Program-made: the position numbers and the translations under genes
Source: Priestia aryabhattai
Lineage (GTDB): Bacteria; Bacillota; Bacilli; Bacillales; Bacillaceae_H
Direction of reading: 5' to 3'
Assembly (NCBI RefSeq): GCF_023715685.1
Contig: NZ_JAMBOQ010000002.1
Span: forward strand, 682,001-746,000
Length of the DNA stretch: 64,000 nucleotides
In this document: in pieces, positions 44,291 to 54,059 of the stretch
Layout of the letters: the number at the start of each line of letters is the position of its first letter
Numbering within the stretch: position 1 is the first letter of the stretch
Notes under the pieces: model-generated
Told to the model about the DNA's origin: nothing
Databases searched by the model: none
The model's input: the letters and a program-made list of their open reading frames with translations, nothing else

Positions 44291-44293
44291 GAA

Positions 44294-44332
44294 AACAAGC
44301 GTGCCTTTTAGAGAAGGTGCGCTCGTTTTTTG
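44294..44332 (+). terminator. Rho-independent terminator
   Basis: AACAAGCGTGCCTT pairs, with G-U pairs and one mismatch, with AAGGTGCGCTCGTT, then TTTTTG. Confidence 0.7.
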
Positions 44333-44629
44333 TTATAAATGTAAAATTATATGAATATATCTATTTATTAGAAAACAAAAGCCTGCCTTTACTTTTTTTC
44401 TTCTACGAAATTTTGTTAGAAGCTGTGACAAACTTAATGCCTGGTTTTAATATCCTATGTATAGTACCTATATATACACCGCTTGAAATAAATTTTTTTT
44501 AGATCAAAAGAGGTCGTGGGAATCTTCATAAATTAGGGTAATAAGACTTATTTAAAAAGGAGGGTTCATCCAATTAATAAAAACTATAGTCCTTTATTTT
44601 AAAGGGAGAAACTGAAAAAAATTTTTTGG
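44333..44629. other. gap without recognised gene
   Basis: About 300 AT-rich bases. An AAGGAGGG at 44560-44567 looks like an RBS but no start codon or open frame follows. Nothing else recognised. Confidence 0.5.
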
Positions 44630-44715
44630 TTTACAAAAAGTTAATAAAACGCATACAAATGGTGTACTAAAAAATCAAAAAATTTACATCCTTCGCAAAT
44701 CTTTTCTGCTATACT
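44630..44715 (+). promoter_or_regulatory. possible PhoP-type repeats and promoter of the nucleotidase
   Basis: TTTACA (44630), TTAATA (44641), CATACA (44652) and TGTACT (44663) follow each other every 11 bases, the spacing of B. subtilis Pho boxes (TTHAYA repeats). Another TTTACA is at 44683-44688 and a -10 TATACT at 44710-44715, with no good -35. Activation of this extracellular nucleotidase by phosphate starvation would make sense, but the repeats are imperfect and lie rather far upstream. Confidence 0.4.
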
Positions 44716-44774
44716 ATTTTTGAACAGTTGCTAGATTCATAGCGATGATAATTTACTTGAAAGGTGAATGGTAG

Positions 44775-47700
44775 ATGAAAAAGAACAAAAGTAGCAAAAC
44801 GAAAAAAATCCTATCCACATCACTGGCACTTTCTCTATTATCTATGCCTCTTTTAACTACACAGGCAGGAGCGGAAGAACGTCACTCTGGACAAAGCTCG
44901 CAGCAAAGCGAGCACCAAGGCCACAATAAAAAAGATGCGCTTGTGAACATACGCCTGATGGAAACAACCGATGTTCATACGAATCTATTAAACTATGATT
45001 ATTTCAAAGACGCCTCTTATGAAAAAGTGGGTTTAGCTAAAACCGCTACCTTAATCAAAAATGCTCGAAAAGAAGTGAAAAACAGCTTATTAGTAGATAA
45101 CGGAGACCTCATTCAAGGAACGCCTCTAGGCACGTATAAAGCCAAGATTGATCCACTGAAAAAAGGCGAAGTTCATCCTGTATTCAAAGCGATGAATCAG
45201 CTGGATTATGATATTGCAACGCTTGGAAATCATGAGTTCAACTATGGATTAGACTTCTTAAAAGAAGCTTACAACGATGCGAACTTCCCTTACATAAATG
45301 CCAATGTCTACGTTGACGATCATGACAACAATTCAAAAAACGACAAAAACAAATTTACGCCTTATAAAATTATGAATAAAAAAGTCGTCGATGAAAATGG
45401 TAAGAAACGAACGATTAAAGTTGGTTTCATTGGCTTTGTGCCTCCTCAAATCAATGACTGGGATAAAGCAAACCTTGATGGAAAAGTCATTACAAAAGGT
45501 ATTGTTGAAACAGCCAATAAATACATTCCAGAAATGAAGAAAAAAGGTGCGGACGTAGTTGTCGCGATGGCTCACTCTGGATTTAGCGGCAACAAACAAA
45601 ATACAGAAGATGTGATTTACTCATTAAGTGAAGTAAAAGGCATTGATGCTATTACGTTTTCACATACGCATAAAGTTTTTCCTGCTAAAACGGAAGCTGC
45701 GCTAGACGGTTTGTTCCTTGGAGCAGATAAAAAACCTCTTCCTGGCGTTGATAATGCAAAAGGAACGATAAACGGCGTTCCGGCTGTCCAAGCAGGTTAT
45801 GGCGGAGGGTCACTTGGTTTAATTGACTTAACGTTAAAAGAAGAAAAAGGAAAATGGAAAGTAGTAAGCTCTCAATCGTCCACGCGTGAAACGTATAAAG
45901 ACGTAAAAGACGCGTCAGGAAAAACGGTTACGCAAAGTACGGTAGAACCGGATAAAGGCGTTGTTAAAGCGGTTCAAAAAGATCATGATGCAACGGTAAA
46001 ATATGTGAATACACCAATTGGTAAAACGACGGATGATATCCACAGCTATTTTTCTCTTGTGCAAGATGATCCATCCATTCAAGTTGTGACAAACGCACAA
46101 AAAGACTACGTGGAAAAATATGTTTCTCAAAACAAGCCGGAATACAAAGACCTTCCAATTTTATCAGTCGGAGCACCTTTTAAAGCAGGAAGAAACGGCG
46201 TAGATGAATATACGGAAATTAAAAAAGGTGACTTAACGATTCGAAGCGCAGGTGACCTGTATCTATATGACAACACATTAAAAGCGGTCAAAGTAAAAGG
46301 TTCTGTTGTAAAAGACTGGATTGATATGTCTGCCGGTAAATTTAATCAAATTACACCGAATAAAACAGAAGAGCAGGAATTATTAAATCCAAGCTTCCCT
46401 GTTTACAATTTTGACGTAATAGATGGTGTTCAATACCAAATTGATGTAACAAAACCAGCAAAATACGACGTGAATGGAAACGTGATTCACGGAGGTTCAA
46501 GCCGCGTCATCAACTTAACGTATAATGGTAAACCGGTTGATCCCAACCAAGAATTTATTGTTGTGACAAATAATTACCGAGCTGGCGGAGGCGGAAACTT
46601 TCCTGGTCTCAAAGGAAGCGAGCTTGTAGTGGATTCAGCGGATGAAAACCGTCAAATTCTAATGGACTACATCACAGAGCAAAAAGAAATCACGCCGACA
46701 GCTGATGATAACTGGTCAATTGCACCGATTAACGGAACAGCTAACGTGATGTTCACAAGCTCACCGCGCGGAGAAAGCTATTTAGCTGAAGGAAGCAACA
46801 TTACGTATACAAATAAAACGGACGACAAAGGATTTGGCATTTACAAAATTAATTTAAACGGGGAATCAAAAGATAATACAAAAATTCAGCTGTTAGGCAT
46901 GAACGACCTGCACGGTCAGCTGGATACAGATACAAAAATTACATCAAATGGCCAAACGCTGTTAGCTGGAAATATGAAATATACAGCAGCGGCTATTCGT
47001 AAACAAGAAGCTGAAAATCCGAATACGCTTTTAGTTCATGCAGGAGATATGATTGGCGGAAGCCCATTAGTTTCAGCGCTGTTTCAAGATGAACCAACGG
47101 TTGAAGTTATGGAATCACTTGGATTTGATGTAGGTACGCTTGGAAATCATGAGTTTGATGAAGGCATTGCTGAGCTTCACCGTATGATTGAAGGCGGAGA
47201 CCATCCAAAAGGAACAAAAGGATACGACGGCATGAATTTCCCGGTCGTAGCGGCAAACGCGTATGATACCTCAACTGGAAAGTTAATTACGGAGCCTTAC
47301 GCGATAAAAGAAGTAGGCGGCAAGAAAATTGGCTTCATCGGAGTTGTGACACAAGAAACGCCAAGCATGATTGTTCGTAAAGGAAATGAAAACTTAAAAA
47401 TTACAGACGAAACAGAAGCGATTGATAAATACACGGCCGAGTTGAAAAAGCAAGGTATCAAAGCAATTGTGGTACTAGCTCATAATCCTTCGAATCAAAA
47501 TGGAACGCCTACTGAATTTGATGCAGCGGACATAGCTAAAAAAGTTGATGATGAAGTTGACGTTATCTTTTCAGCTCACAATCACGTATTAAATAACAAA
47601 GTAGTAGATAATAAACTAATTGTTCAAGCTTATTCATACGGTTCAGCGTTTTCTGACGTAGACGTTGAAATTGATAATACGGGTGACATCGTGAAAAAAG

Positions 47701-48413
47701 ATGCAAAAATCGTGACCGTTTACCAAAAAGACTATACGCCAGACCCTGAAGTTTCAAAGATTATGCAAAAGTATGAAGACTTAGCAGCGCCTATTAAAGC
47801 AGAAGTTGTTGGGAAGTCATCTACCGCTCTAGCAAAAGGCTATCCGTCTAGCGGAGCAATAGGCGATATCGCGCTTGGAAACTTAATTGCTGACGGTATG
47901 AAAGCGGAAATGAACGCCGACTTTGCTTTAATGAATGGCGGAGGCGTTCGTTCACAGCTTGATGCCGGGGAAGTGACATACGGTGATTTGTTTGCGATTC
48001 AGCCGTTTGGCAACGTCTTAAATAAAGTAAAGCTAAGCGGAGCGGATTTAGAAACGGTGTTAAACAATCAAATCACATCATCGGGGCTAGATTTCCATAT
48101 TGCAGGCTTTAACTATAAGTGGGATGGAAGCACCAATAAAGTAGTCGATATCACGCTTCCAGACGGAAGTAAAATTGACAAAGAAAAAGAATACACGGTA
48201 GTAGTCAATAACTATATGTACGGAAATGAAAAATACGGTATTGGCGCACTTTCTTCAGATATGGAAGTGGGACCAGAAGATTTACAAGCAACGGTAGACT
48301 ATATTAAAACACTTAACAGTCCGTTTGAATACAAAGCAGAAGGACGTATTCAAAACGTGGCAGCTGCTAAAACAGCTGAACAGCAAGAACCTACTTTAAA
48401 AATAGCTCAATAA
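44775..48413 (+). CDS. yfkN: secreted bifunctional 2',3'-cyclic-nucleotide phosphodiesterase / nucleotidase
   Basis: 1212 residues, signal peptide ending near TTQAGA (about 33). Two tandem units, each metallophosphoesterase plus 5'-nucleotidase C domain. Unit 1: METTDVHTN (D66, H68), DNGDLIQGTP, LGNHEFNYG, HTHKVF. Unit 2: GMNDLHGQLD (D711, H713), HAGDMIGGSP, LGNHEFDEG, AHNHV. It resembles B. subtilis YfkN, which releases phosphate and nucleosides from extracellular nucleotides, but that protein is longer and wall-anchored. Here the C-terminus (QQEPTLKIAQ) has no LPxTG sorting signal, so it may be released. ATG after GAAAGGTGAATGGTAG. Confidence 0.92.
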   Translation: MKKNKSSKTKKILSTSLALSLLSMPLLTTQAGAEERHSGQSSQQSEHQGHNKKDALVNIRLMETTDVHTNLLNYDYFKDASYEKVGLAKTATLIKNARKEVKNSLLVDNGDLIQGTPLGTYKAKIDPLKKGEVHPVFKAMNQLDYDIATLGNHEFNYGLDFLKEAYNDANFPYINANVYVDDHDNNSKNDKNKFTPYKIMNKKVVDENGKKRTIKVGFIGFVPPQINDWDKANLDGKVITKGIVETANKYIPEMKKKGADVVVAMAHSGFSGNKQNTEDVIYSLSEVKGIDAITFSHTHKVFPAKTEAALDGLFLGADKKPLPGVDNAKGTINGVPAVQAGYGGGSLGLIDLTLKEEKGKWKVVSSQSSTRETYKDVKDASGKTVTQSTVEPDKGVVKAVQKDHDATVKYVNTPIGKTTDDIHSYFSLVQDDPSIQVVTNAQKDYVEKYVSQNKPEYKDLPILSVGAPFKAGRNGVDEYTEIKKGDLTIRSAGDLYLYDNTLKAVKVKGSVVKDWIDMSAGKFNQITPNKTEEQELLNPSFPVYNFDVIDGVQYQIDVTKPAKYDVNGNVIHGGSSRVINLTYNGKPVDPNQEFIVVTNNYRAGGGGNFPGLKGSELVVDSADENRQILMDYITEQKEITPTADDNWSIAPINGTANVMFTSSPRGESYLAEGSNITYTNKTDDKGFGIYKINLNGESKDNTKIQLLGMNDLHGQLDTDTKITSNGQTLLAGNMKYTAAAIRKQEAENPNTLLVHAGDMIGGSPLVSALFQDEPTVEVMESLGFDVGTLGNHEFDEGIAELHRMIEGGDHPKGTKGYDGMNFPVVAANAYDTSTGKLITEPYAIKEVGGKKIGFIGVVTQETPSMIVRKGNENLKITDETEAIDKYTAELKKQGIKAIVVLAHNPSNQNGTPTEFDAADIAKKVDDEVDVIFSAHNHVLNNKVVDNKLIVQAYSYGSAFSDVDVEIDNTGDIVKKDAKIVTVYQKDYTPDPEVSKIMQKYEDLAAPIKAEVVGKSSTALAKGYPSSGAIGDIALGNLIADGMKAEMNADFALMNGGGVRSQLDAGEVTYGDLFAIQPFGNVLNKVKLSGADLETVLNNQITSSGLDFHIAGFNYKWDGSTNKVVDITLPDGSKIDKEKEYTVVVNNYMYGNEKYGIGALSSDMEVGPEDLQATVDYIKTLNSPFEYKAEGRIQNVAAAKTAEQQEPTLKIAQ

Positions 48414-48416
48414 GCC

Positions 48417-48468
48417 AAAAAAGACTGTCTCATAACTCGGGTTTCGAGTTTAGAGACAGTCTTTTTTT
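48417..48468 (+). terminator. Rho-independent terminator
   Basis: AAAAAAGACTGTCTC pairs with GAGACAGTCTTTTTTT; an inner ACTCG/CGAGT pair lengthens the stem. Confidence 0.85.
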
Positions 48469-48556
48469 AGTAGGTAAACTTAACTTTTAAACTTTAAATC
48501 AACTAATTTACGTCATAATAGACAGCTTAATTTTTGAAGCAACCACCAAATTGTGG

Positions 48557-48578
48557 TATTCTTTCCATGGAAAGAATA
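48557..48578. promoter_or_regulatory. 22-bp perfect palindrome before the ter operon, operator candidate
   Basis: A perfect palindrome centred on CCATGG (ATTCTTTCCATGGAAAGAAT plus one more matched base each side). It directly precedes the -35 element, so a dimeric regulator could bind here. No regulator gene lies in the operon. Confidence 0.65.
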
Positions 48579-48606
48579 TTTACGTGAACGTTAAAAATAG
48601 TATAAG
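48579..48606 (+). promoter_or_regulatory. putative promoter of the ter operon
   Basis: TTTACG (48579-48584), 16-nt spacer and TATAAG (48601-48606), abutting the palindrome. B. subtilis yce genes are controlled by several stress sigma factors; no clear SigB or ECF element was found here. Confidence 0.45.
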
Positions 48607-48701
48607 GGATTTCACTATTTTTTCATTTATCTGGGCTATTATATAGAGCTATATAGAACCTGAAAAAGAATGTGTTAGTTACAGCAAAGGAGTAAATAAA
48701 A

Positions 48702-49298
48702 GTGGCTATTAATCTACAAAAAGGTCAAAAAATTGATTTAACAAAAGGAAGAGAAGGCCTATCTTCTATTACTGTTGGGTTAGGATGGGATCCTGTAAAA
48801 AAACGCAGCTTTTTTGGTTTCGGAGGAAACGGAGCGAATATTGACTGTGATGCATCTGTCCTTATGCTGGATTCAAACGATAAACTTGCGAGTAACACAG
48901 CCGTTGTGTATTTCGGAAATCGTCAGAGCAGCTGCGGGAGTGTGAGGCATTCAGGCGATAATCTTACTGGAGCAGGTGAAGGGGACGATGAACAAATTTT
49001 TGTTGATTTAAAAAAGGTTCCTGGAAATGTACATAAACTTGTGTTTGTGGTTAACATCTATCAGTGTGTTGAGCGAAACCAAGATTTTGGTATGATTAAA
49101 AACGCGTTTATTCGCGTTGTAGACAGTACTAAAAACGAAGAGCTTGTCTACTTTAATTTATCTGAAGACCATTCAGGAGCAACAGCTTTATTTGCAGGTG
49201 AAATTTACCGGTATGGAAAAGAATGGAAGTTTTCAGCAACTGGCGATGGCACAAGAGATACCGGATTAGGTGAAATTGCAAATAAATATACAAAATAA
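48702..49298 (+). CDS. TerD-family stress protein (YceC-like)
   Basis: 198 residues, cytoplasmic calcium-binding-type TerD fold. Seen: [14 protein letters not shown] opening, [16 protein letters not shown], the [20 protein letters not shown] block with Asp/Glu ligands, and a late [12 protein letters not shown]. It differs from the next two by an insert ([14 protein letters not shown]), as in YceC of B. subtilis. GTG start after AAAGGAG. First gene of the ter unit, which in Bacillus protects against envelope and metal stress by an unknown mechanism. Confidence 0.9.
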   Translation: MAINLQKGQKIDLTKGREGLSSITVGLGWDPVKKRSFFGFGGNGANIDCDASVLMLDSNDKLASNTAVVYFGNRQSSCGSVRHSGDNLTGAGEGDDEQIFVDLKKVPGNVHKLVFVVNIYQCVERNQDFGMIKNAFIRVVDSTKNEELVYFNLSEDHSGATALFAGEIYRYGKEWKFSATGDGTRDTGLGEIANKYTK

Positions 49299-49321
49299 AC
49301 AACTCGAAAAGAGGGAATATA

Positions 49322-49900
49322 ATGGCTATTAATCTTTCAAAAGGACAAAAAGTAGATTTAACAAAAACAAATCCAGGATTAACAAACGTAGTGGTAGGTC
49401 TTGGATGGGATGTTAACAAGTATGACGGTGGAAACGATTTTGATTTAGATTCATCTATCTTTTTATTAAACGGAGCAGGAAAATGTTCTTCAGAATCTGA
49501 TTTTATTTTTTACAATAATACGACCGGTGCAAACGGAGCAGTTGAACATACCGGAGATAACCGTACAGGCGTAGGTGAAGGAGACGATGAGCAGGTTCAA
49601 GTAGATTTGAAAAATGTGCCTCAATCTATTGAACGTATTGCGTTTACCATTACGATTCATGAAGCGGAAGCACGCGGTCAAAACTTTGGCCAAGTAAGCA
49701 ACGCCTACGTTCGTATTTTAAATGCAACAAATGACGAAGAGTTAATTCGTTATGATTTAGGTGAAGATTTCTCTATCGAAACGGCGGTCGTGGTAGGAGA
49801 GCTGTACCGACACGGTGGAGAATGGAAGTTCAATGCTATTGGCAGCGGCTATCAAGGCGGTTTAGCGGCACTTGTGAACGACTTTGGTTTAAATGCCTAA
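49322..49900 (+). CDS. TerD-family stress protein (YceD-like)
   Basis: 192 residues. Complete Ter[90 protein letters not shown]. The Asp-rich loops bind Ca2+ in studied TerD proteins. Follows the first terD gene by 23 bases and is closely related to the third. ATG after AGAGGGAATATA. Confidence 0.92.
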   Translation: MAINLSKGQKVDLTKTNPGLTNVVVGLGWDVNKYDGGNDFDLDSSIFLLNGAGKCSSESDFIFYNNTTGANGAVEHTGDNRTGVGEGDDEQVQVDLKNVPQSIERIAFTITIHEAEARGQNFGQVSNAYVRILNATNDEELIRYDLGEDFSIETAVVVGELYRHGGEWKFNAIGSGYQGGLAALVNDFGLNA

Positions 49901-49935
49901 TCATTAAAGTAAGAAAACGTACGGAGGATGTTTTT

Positions 49936-50514
49936 ATGTCAATTTCTTTATCAAAAGGTCAGCGTATTGACCTAACCAAAACCAATCCAGGATTAAAGAA
50001 AGTAATAGTAGGTCTTGGGTGGGATACAAATAAATATGCCGGCTCTCAAGATTTCGATCTAGATGCAGGTGCATTTTTAGCTAATAAATCAAGCCAAGTT
50101 GTAAATGACGAGGAGTTTGTTTTTTACAACAATTTAAAAAGTCCAAATGGAGCTGTGGAGCATACCGGTGACAATCGTACAGGTGCGGGAGATGGAGACG
50201 ACGAGCAAATAGCCGTTGATTTTTCTCTTCTTCCTGACCACGTTGAAAAAATCGAAATTAGCGTCACGATTCACGACGCAGATGCTCGCGGACAAAACTT
50301 CGGACAAGTATCCAATGCGTTTGTTCGTCTGATTGACGCTGAAACAAATGAAGAAGTGCTTCGTTATGATTTAGGCGAAGATTTTTCGATTGAAACAGCT
50401 ATCGTTGTATGTGAGCTATATAAACACGGAAACGATTGGAAATTTAACGCCATTGGCAGCGGATTTTCAGGTGGATTGGCGGACCTTTGCCGCAACTACG
50501 GATTATCCGTATAA
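49936..50514 (+). CDS. TerD-family stress protein (YceE-like)
   Basis: 192 residues. [72 protein letters not shown] 49936 follows ACGGAGGATGTTTTT; an in-frame extension upstream overlaps the previous gene and is not needed. It ends before an internal terminator, where B. subtilis would carry terC (yceF). Confidence 0.92.
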   Translation: MSISLSKGQRIDLTKTNPGLKKVIVGLGWDTNKYAGSQDFDLDAGAFLANKSSQVVNDEEFVFYNNLKSPNGAVEHTGDNRTGAGDGDDEQIAVDFSLLPDHVEKIEISVTIHDADARGQNFGQVSNAFVRLIDAETNEEVLRYDLGEDFSIETAIVVCELYKHGNDWKFNAIGSGFSGGLADLCRNYGLSV

Positions 50515-50537
50515 AAAAGGTGATGGATAAATGGAAT

Positions 50538-50571
50538 GGAAAGGGTGCTTTAACGAGTACCCTTTCTTTTT
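50538..50571 (+). terminator. internal terminator/attenuator in the ter operon
   Basis: GAAAGGGTGC pairs with GTACCCTTTC (50539-50548 with 50557-50566, one wobble), then TTTT. It may lower expression of the two downstream genes. Confidence 0.65.
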
Positions 50572-50608
50572 AGCATGTATATGTCTGAGAAGAAAGGAGC
50601 TGTAAGGT

Positions 50609-52225
50609 GTGAATAAATTAATCAATCCTTATATGATTAATCTCAATGAGCAGGGTGGAACTGCACTTTTTTCTAAAGATATTTCTCTGCGAGGTGACTT
50701 TATACAGAATGAGGAACAAATTTCCTATAAACAAGTGGCGGGCAGATATTTAGGCACTCATCTTGATACCGACGATTACGCAGCTTTTCTTTATGAACTT
50801 GCACATTCATCATCATCCATCATTGTCCTGCACGATAAGCTTGATAAGTCCATTTCTAATGATAGATTAAAAGAAGTTCAAACGATCCTTAAAATTAATC
50901 AAGAAGAACGCGGCCTTTCTGTAAATCGACTGTTTGCTTTTTTAGAAGGAAAAAAGCTGATAGTGAAATCAGAAAATCCCGCTATACATAGACGAGTACG
51001 TGAAAAATTTATTGAAACGTTAACGTGTTTTAAAGAACAGCACGCAGAGGGCTTTATGGATGGGCATTTTCAACGAGTATTAATCGATTTAATAAAGTGG
51101 CAGTGGAATCATGTAAAACCTTGGCTGCTGGATAAAGCATTTCCAGAACACGCGCCTCGCATCATGTGGTACGGAGATGCGAATAAAAGCGAGCAGTATT
51201 TTCTCTATTATTTGATTTTACTAGGTTTTGACGTCCTGACCTTTCATCCAGAAGGAAAAGATAATTTAAAAGAAGTGGATGAAAATCAAAATCTAACAAC
51301 TGTTCATGCGTTTCCTTCTATTAGCTCGCTTTTGCCTTTTCCAACAGATAAACCGGTTCGAAAAGGAACGGTAGCATTTAGAGCTTCTCAAGAAATTGAG
51401 CAAGTGCTTCATTCAGAGCAGTCCATGCTGTATAAACCGTGGCAATTTCGTTCTTATTTTCCCACTTCAGTTACTCTTAAAACGACGTATGATGAGATTT
51501 TTTTATTAATGAGAGAACGGGCGTTTATTCGTCCTAACTTTGAAGTGTCAAAGCCATATGTACACGTGCCTGTTTTGTTTTCAAAAGTACTTGGCATTTC
51601 TAAAAACCGAAAAGAGTACTGGAGTAAAGTGCACGAGCTCATGCATACAGAAAATGAGTTAGCCTTGACTATTGGTTCTGTTCCTTTTGCCAAAAAAATA
51701 GAAGGGAATAACCACTTTCATTATCAAGGAGCTCTCAGAAGTGATGGTACGCTCAGTCCTGATAAAATGATTGCAAGCAACTGGTGGCGCTATAAAGAGC
51801 TGCCTATCGGGCTTCAGCAAGGACTAGCTGCAGCCATTTCTAGGTATTGTACACATTCAAAACTCCTTCGGTTGGATCATGAAGATGCGTATCAGCATCA
51901 AATGTACTTGTTTAATCAGTCTTTGAAGCTTCCAAACAATGTGCTTCGCATGCTTCAAAAATTTGATTATACGCAGCACGTCCCCCGGTTGATTATTTAT
52001 CATGGAAATGAACATGAAGCGTTTACGCGTGAAGATGCAGCTTTACTGCTTCTATTAAATGAATTTGGCGTTGATATTGTCCTTTTTAATCCGACCGGTC
52101 AAATAGATATAGAAGCGTTCGTCGAAGAAAAATATTTCGATATGCACTGGCTAGAAGATATTAGCTTTAATGAAGAATTCAAAGAGCCGTCGCTCATTCA
52201 AAAATGGTTAAAACGAATCTTTTAA
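50609..52225 (+). CDS. yceG: YceG-like ter-operon protein
   Basis: 538 residues, the size of B. subtilis YceG (537). Cytoplasmic, with no membrane segment. Two related halves each contain a Rossmann-like strand followed by PRIMWYGDANKSEQYFLYYL (first) and PRLIIYHGNEHEAFTREDAA (second), and similar endings (GFDVLTFHPEGKDNL, GVDIVLFNPTGQID). Together these suggest an internal duplication. GTG 50609 after AAAGGAG. Function unknown; always found with TerD and TelA proteins. Confidence 0.85.
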   Translation: MNKLINPYMINLNEQGGTALFSKDISLRGDFIQNEEQISYKQVAGRYLGTHLDTDDYAAFLYELAHSSSSIIVLHDKLDKSISNDRLKEVQTILKINQEERGLSVNRLFAFLEGKKLIVKSENPAIHRRVREKFIETLTCFKEQHAEGFMDGHFQRVLIDLIKWQWNHVKPWLLDKAFPEHAPRIMWYGDANKSEQYFLYYLILLGFDVLTFHPEGKDNLKEVDENQNLTTVHAFPSISSLLPFPTDKPVRKGTVAFRASQEIEQVLHSEQSMLYKPWQFRSYFPTSVTLKTTYDEIFLLMRERAFIRPNFEVSKPYVHVPVLFSKVLGISKNRKEYWSKVHELMHTENELALTIGSVPFAKKIEGNNHFHYQGALRSDGTLSPDKMIASNWWRYKELPIGLQQGLAAAISRYCTHSKLLRLDHEDAYQHQMYLFNQSLKLPNNVLRMLQKFDYTQHVPRLIIYHGNEHEAFTREDAALLLLLNEFGVDIVLFNPTGQIDIEAFVEEKYFDMHWLEDISFNEEFKEPSLIQKWLKRIF

Positions 52226-52243
52226 AGAAAGAAGGGTTTTTAA

Positions 52244-53335
52244 ATGGCAACAAATGAATTACAGCCTTTAGATTTAAACGAAGCCGAAGAAGTTTTAGAA
52301 ACAAAACCTAATGAAGTAAAAGCAAAACTGCGAGAAGAGCCGGAAGTACGTCGCTTAGCAGAACAAATTGATTATAAAAATCAGCTAGCTCTACTTGAGT
52401 ATGGGAAAGAAACAGCAAATGAAATTTCCTCGTTTTCCGGAAAAGTGCTTAGTACAATTAAATCGTCTAGCATGGAAGAATCAAGTCAATTATTAAAGCA
52501 GCTTGGAAAGATTATGGATAAATTTGACGCGAAGGATTTTGTCGAAGATAAAGGGTTTTTCTCTAAGCTTTTTAAACGTGGTCAAAAAATAGTGGATAAG
52601 CTGTTTCAAAAATATGAGACGATGGGCTCTGAAATTGATAAAGTATATGTTGAAATTACAAAATATGAAACCGAAATGAAGCACTCAACCATAACGCTTG
52701 AACAGCTTTACGAGCAAAACTATCAGCATTATATGGAGCTTGAAAAATACATTGTAGCGGGCGAAGTGAAAGTAGAAGAGTTAAAACAAGAGCTAAAGGT
52801 ACTTGAAGAAAGAGCGTCGAGTGGAAATCAGCTAGCGGCAATGGAGCTTCAGACCTTAAAAAATGCGGTCGAGTTGATGGAGCAGCGATTATATGATTTA
52901 GAAATGGCAAAACAAGTATCTTATCAATCCGCTCCTCAAATCCGTATGTTGCAGCGAGGAAATACAAAGCTGATCGGCAAAATTAATTCGGCGTTTATTA
53001 CAACGATTCCTATTTTTAAAAATGGGCTTATTAATGCAATTGCAGCGAAACGTCAAAATTTAGTAGCCGAGTCAATGAACGAACTAGATAAACGAACGAA
53101 TGAGCTACTGGTTCGAAATGCAGAAAATATTTCACAGCAAAGCGTTAAAATTGCCAAAATGTCAGGTGCACCTAGCGTAAAAGTAGAAACGATGGAACAA
53201 ACATGGAATATTATTATGAAAGGAATGCAAGAAACAAAAACGATCGAAGAAGAAAACAAACGTCTGCGTGAAGAAGGACTTGTTCGCTTAGAGCAATTTC
53301 AAGAAAACTTCAAGGCGCTTGAACATAAGATGTAA
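52244..53335 (+). CDS. yceH: toxic anion resistance protein TelA/YceH
   Basis: 363 residues, same length as B. subtilis YceH. Helical, coiled-coil-rich, cytoplasmic TelA family. Seen: GFFSKLFKRGQKIVDKLFQK, YMELEKYIVAGEVKVEELKQ, QSAPQIRMLQRGNTKLIGKI, FITTIPIFKNGLINAIAAKR and a C-terminal coiled coil. The family is linked to tellurite and cell-envelope stress resistance; the mechanism is unknown. Last gene of the unit, terminated by repeat copy C. Confidence 0.9.
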   Translation: MATNELQPLDLNEAEEVLETKPNEVKAKLREEPEVRRLAEQIDYKNQLALLEYGKETANEISSFSGKVLSTIKSSSMEESSQLLKQLGKIMDKFDAKDFVEDKGFFSKLFKRGQKIVDKLFQKYETMGSEIDKVYVEITKYETEMKHSTITLEQLYEQNYQHYMELEKYIVAGEVKVEELKQELKVLEERASSGNQLAAMELQTLKNAVELMEQRLYDLEMAKQVSYQSAPQIRMLQRGNTKLIGKINSAFITTIPIFKNGLINAIAAKRQNLVAESMNELDKRTNELLVRNAENISQQSVKIAKMSGAPSVKVETMEQTWNIIMKGMQETKTIEEENKRLREEGLVRLEQFQENFKALEHKM

Positions 53336-53339
53336 CGAT

Positions 53340-53694
53340 AAAGAGGCTGGGACAAAAGTATTTTAGTTGAAGGAAAATCCGAACGAGTTTGATTCTTGAT
53401 TGAGAATCCAACTCGTTCGGATTTTTTCATTGGTATGGTGAACGTAGGTTTCATGTATGTAGTGGCTTCTAGCTGTTGATGGGAGGGCAAGGCGAAGACT
53501 CCTGCGGGAAAAAGCGGAATAGGTGAGACCCCGCAGGAGTGTAAGCGACGAGGAGGCTCATCGGCCGCCCGCGGAAAGCGAAGTCTTGCACGGAAATCAA
53601 CAGAGGTGTAACAAGCAATCCATACTAGATCATGTATCCCATTTGTTCGTCTTTAGATTGGATTGATTTAGTTATGTCTCAATCTCTTTTTTTG
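53340..53694 (+). repeat. dispersed intergenic repeat, long copy C
   Basis: Collinear with copy B. The terminator hairpin at 53374-53428 (about 20-bp stem, T-run) ends the ter operon. ATTGG occurs at 53429-53433 and again at 53657-53661, flanking the inner module. The tail ATTGATTTAGTTATGTCTCA is identical to copy A. Confidence 0.87.
53434..53661. repeat. 228-bp inner module of repeat copy C
   Basis: Same length and order as in copy B. Flanked by 5-bp direct repeats ATTGG, whereas copy A has a single ATTGG at the empty site. Carries nested inverted repeats and no ORF. Confidence 0.82.
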
Positions 53695-53790
53695 GTTGTA
53701 CGTTTGTTAGGCTGAAACACCGTTAAAGACAGGGCTATGGCTAAAACAACAATACATACGAAGAAAGGAAATTAGAAACTTCGGCATTCG

Positions 53791-53967
53791 TTGACTACAA
53801 GTCTGAATCCTTTAGAAGCGATTAGTGAAAAGCATGAAAGGGTATCAGATATAGAAGAAGTATTATCCAAAATACGCTGGTTCTTACCAACAAGCGTTTG
53901 TACACTTTTTATGCTTTTTTTCCTAATTTATTTAAATGATTTTCTACAATTTAAGTTAAAAACGTAA
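53791..53967 (+). CDS. small membrane protein or fragment, uncertain
   Basis: A frame of 58 codons from TTG 53791 to TAA 53967 encodes a charged N-terminus (LEAISEKHERVSDIEEVLSK) and one hydrophobic helix (VCTLFMLFFLIYLNDF). No RBS is at the right distance, so it may be the tail of a lost gene. An AT-rich hairpin (GTAAAAAAA 53964-53972, TTTTTTTAC 53987-53995) follows. The rest of 53695-54059 shows nothing recognisable. Confidence 0.35.
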   Translation: MTTSLNPLEAISEKHERVSDIEEVLSKIRWFLPTSVCTLFMLFFLIYLNDFLQFKLKT

Positions 53968-54059
53968 AAAAAATAATTAATTTAAGTTTTTTTACTGGTT
54001 TTTAATGTTTCTTTGCGCTACAATGAACTCATATCAAAGTAAAAAAGGAGGGTATTTCA

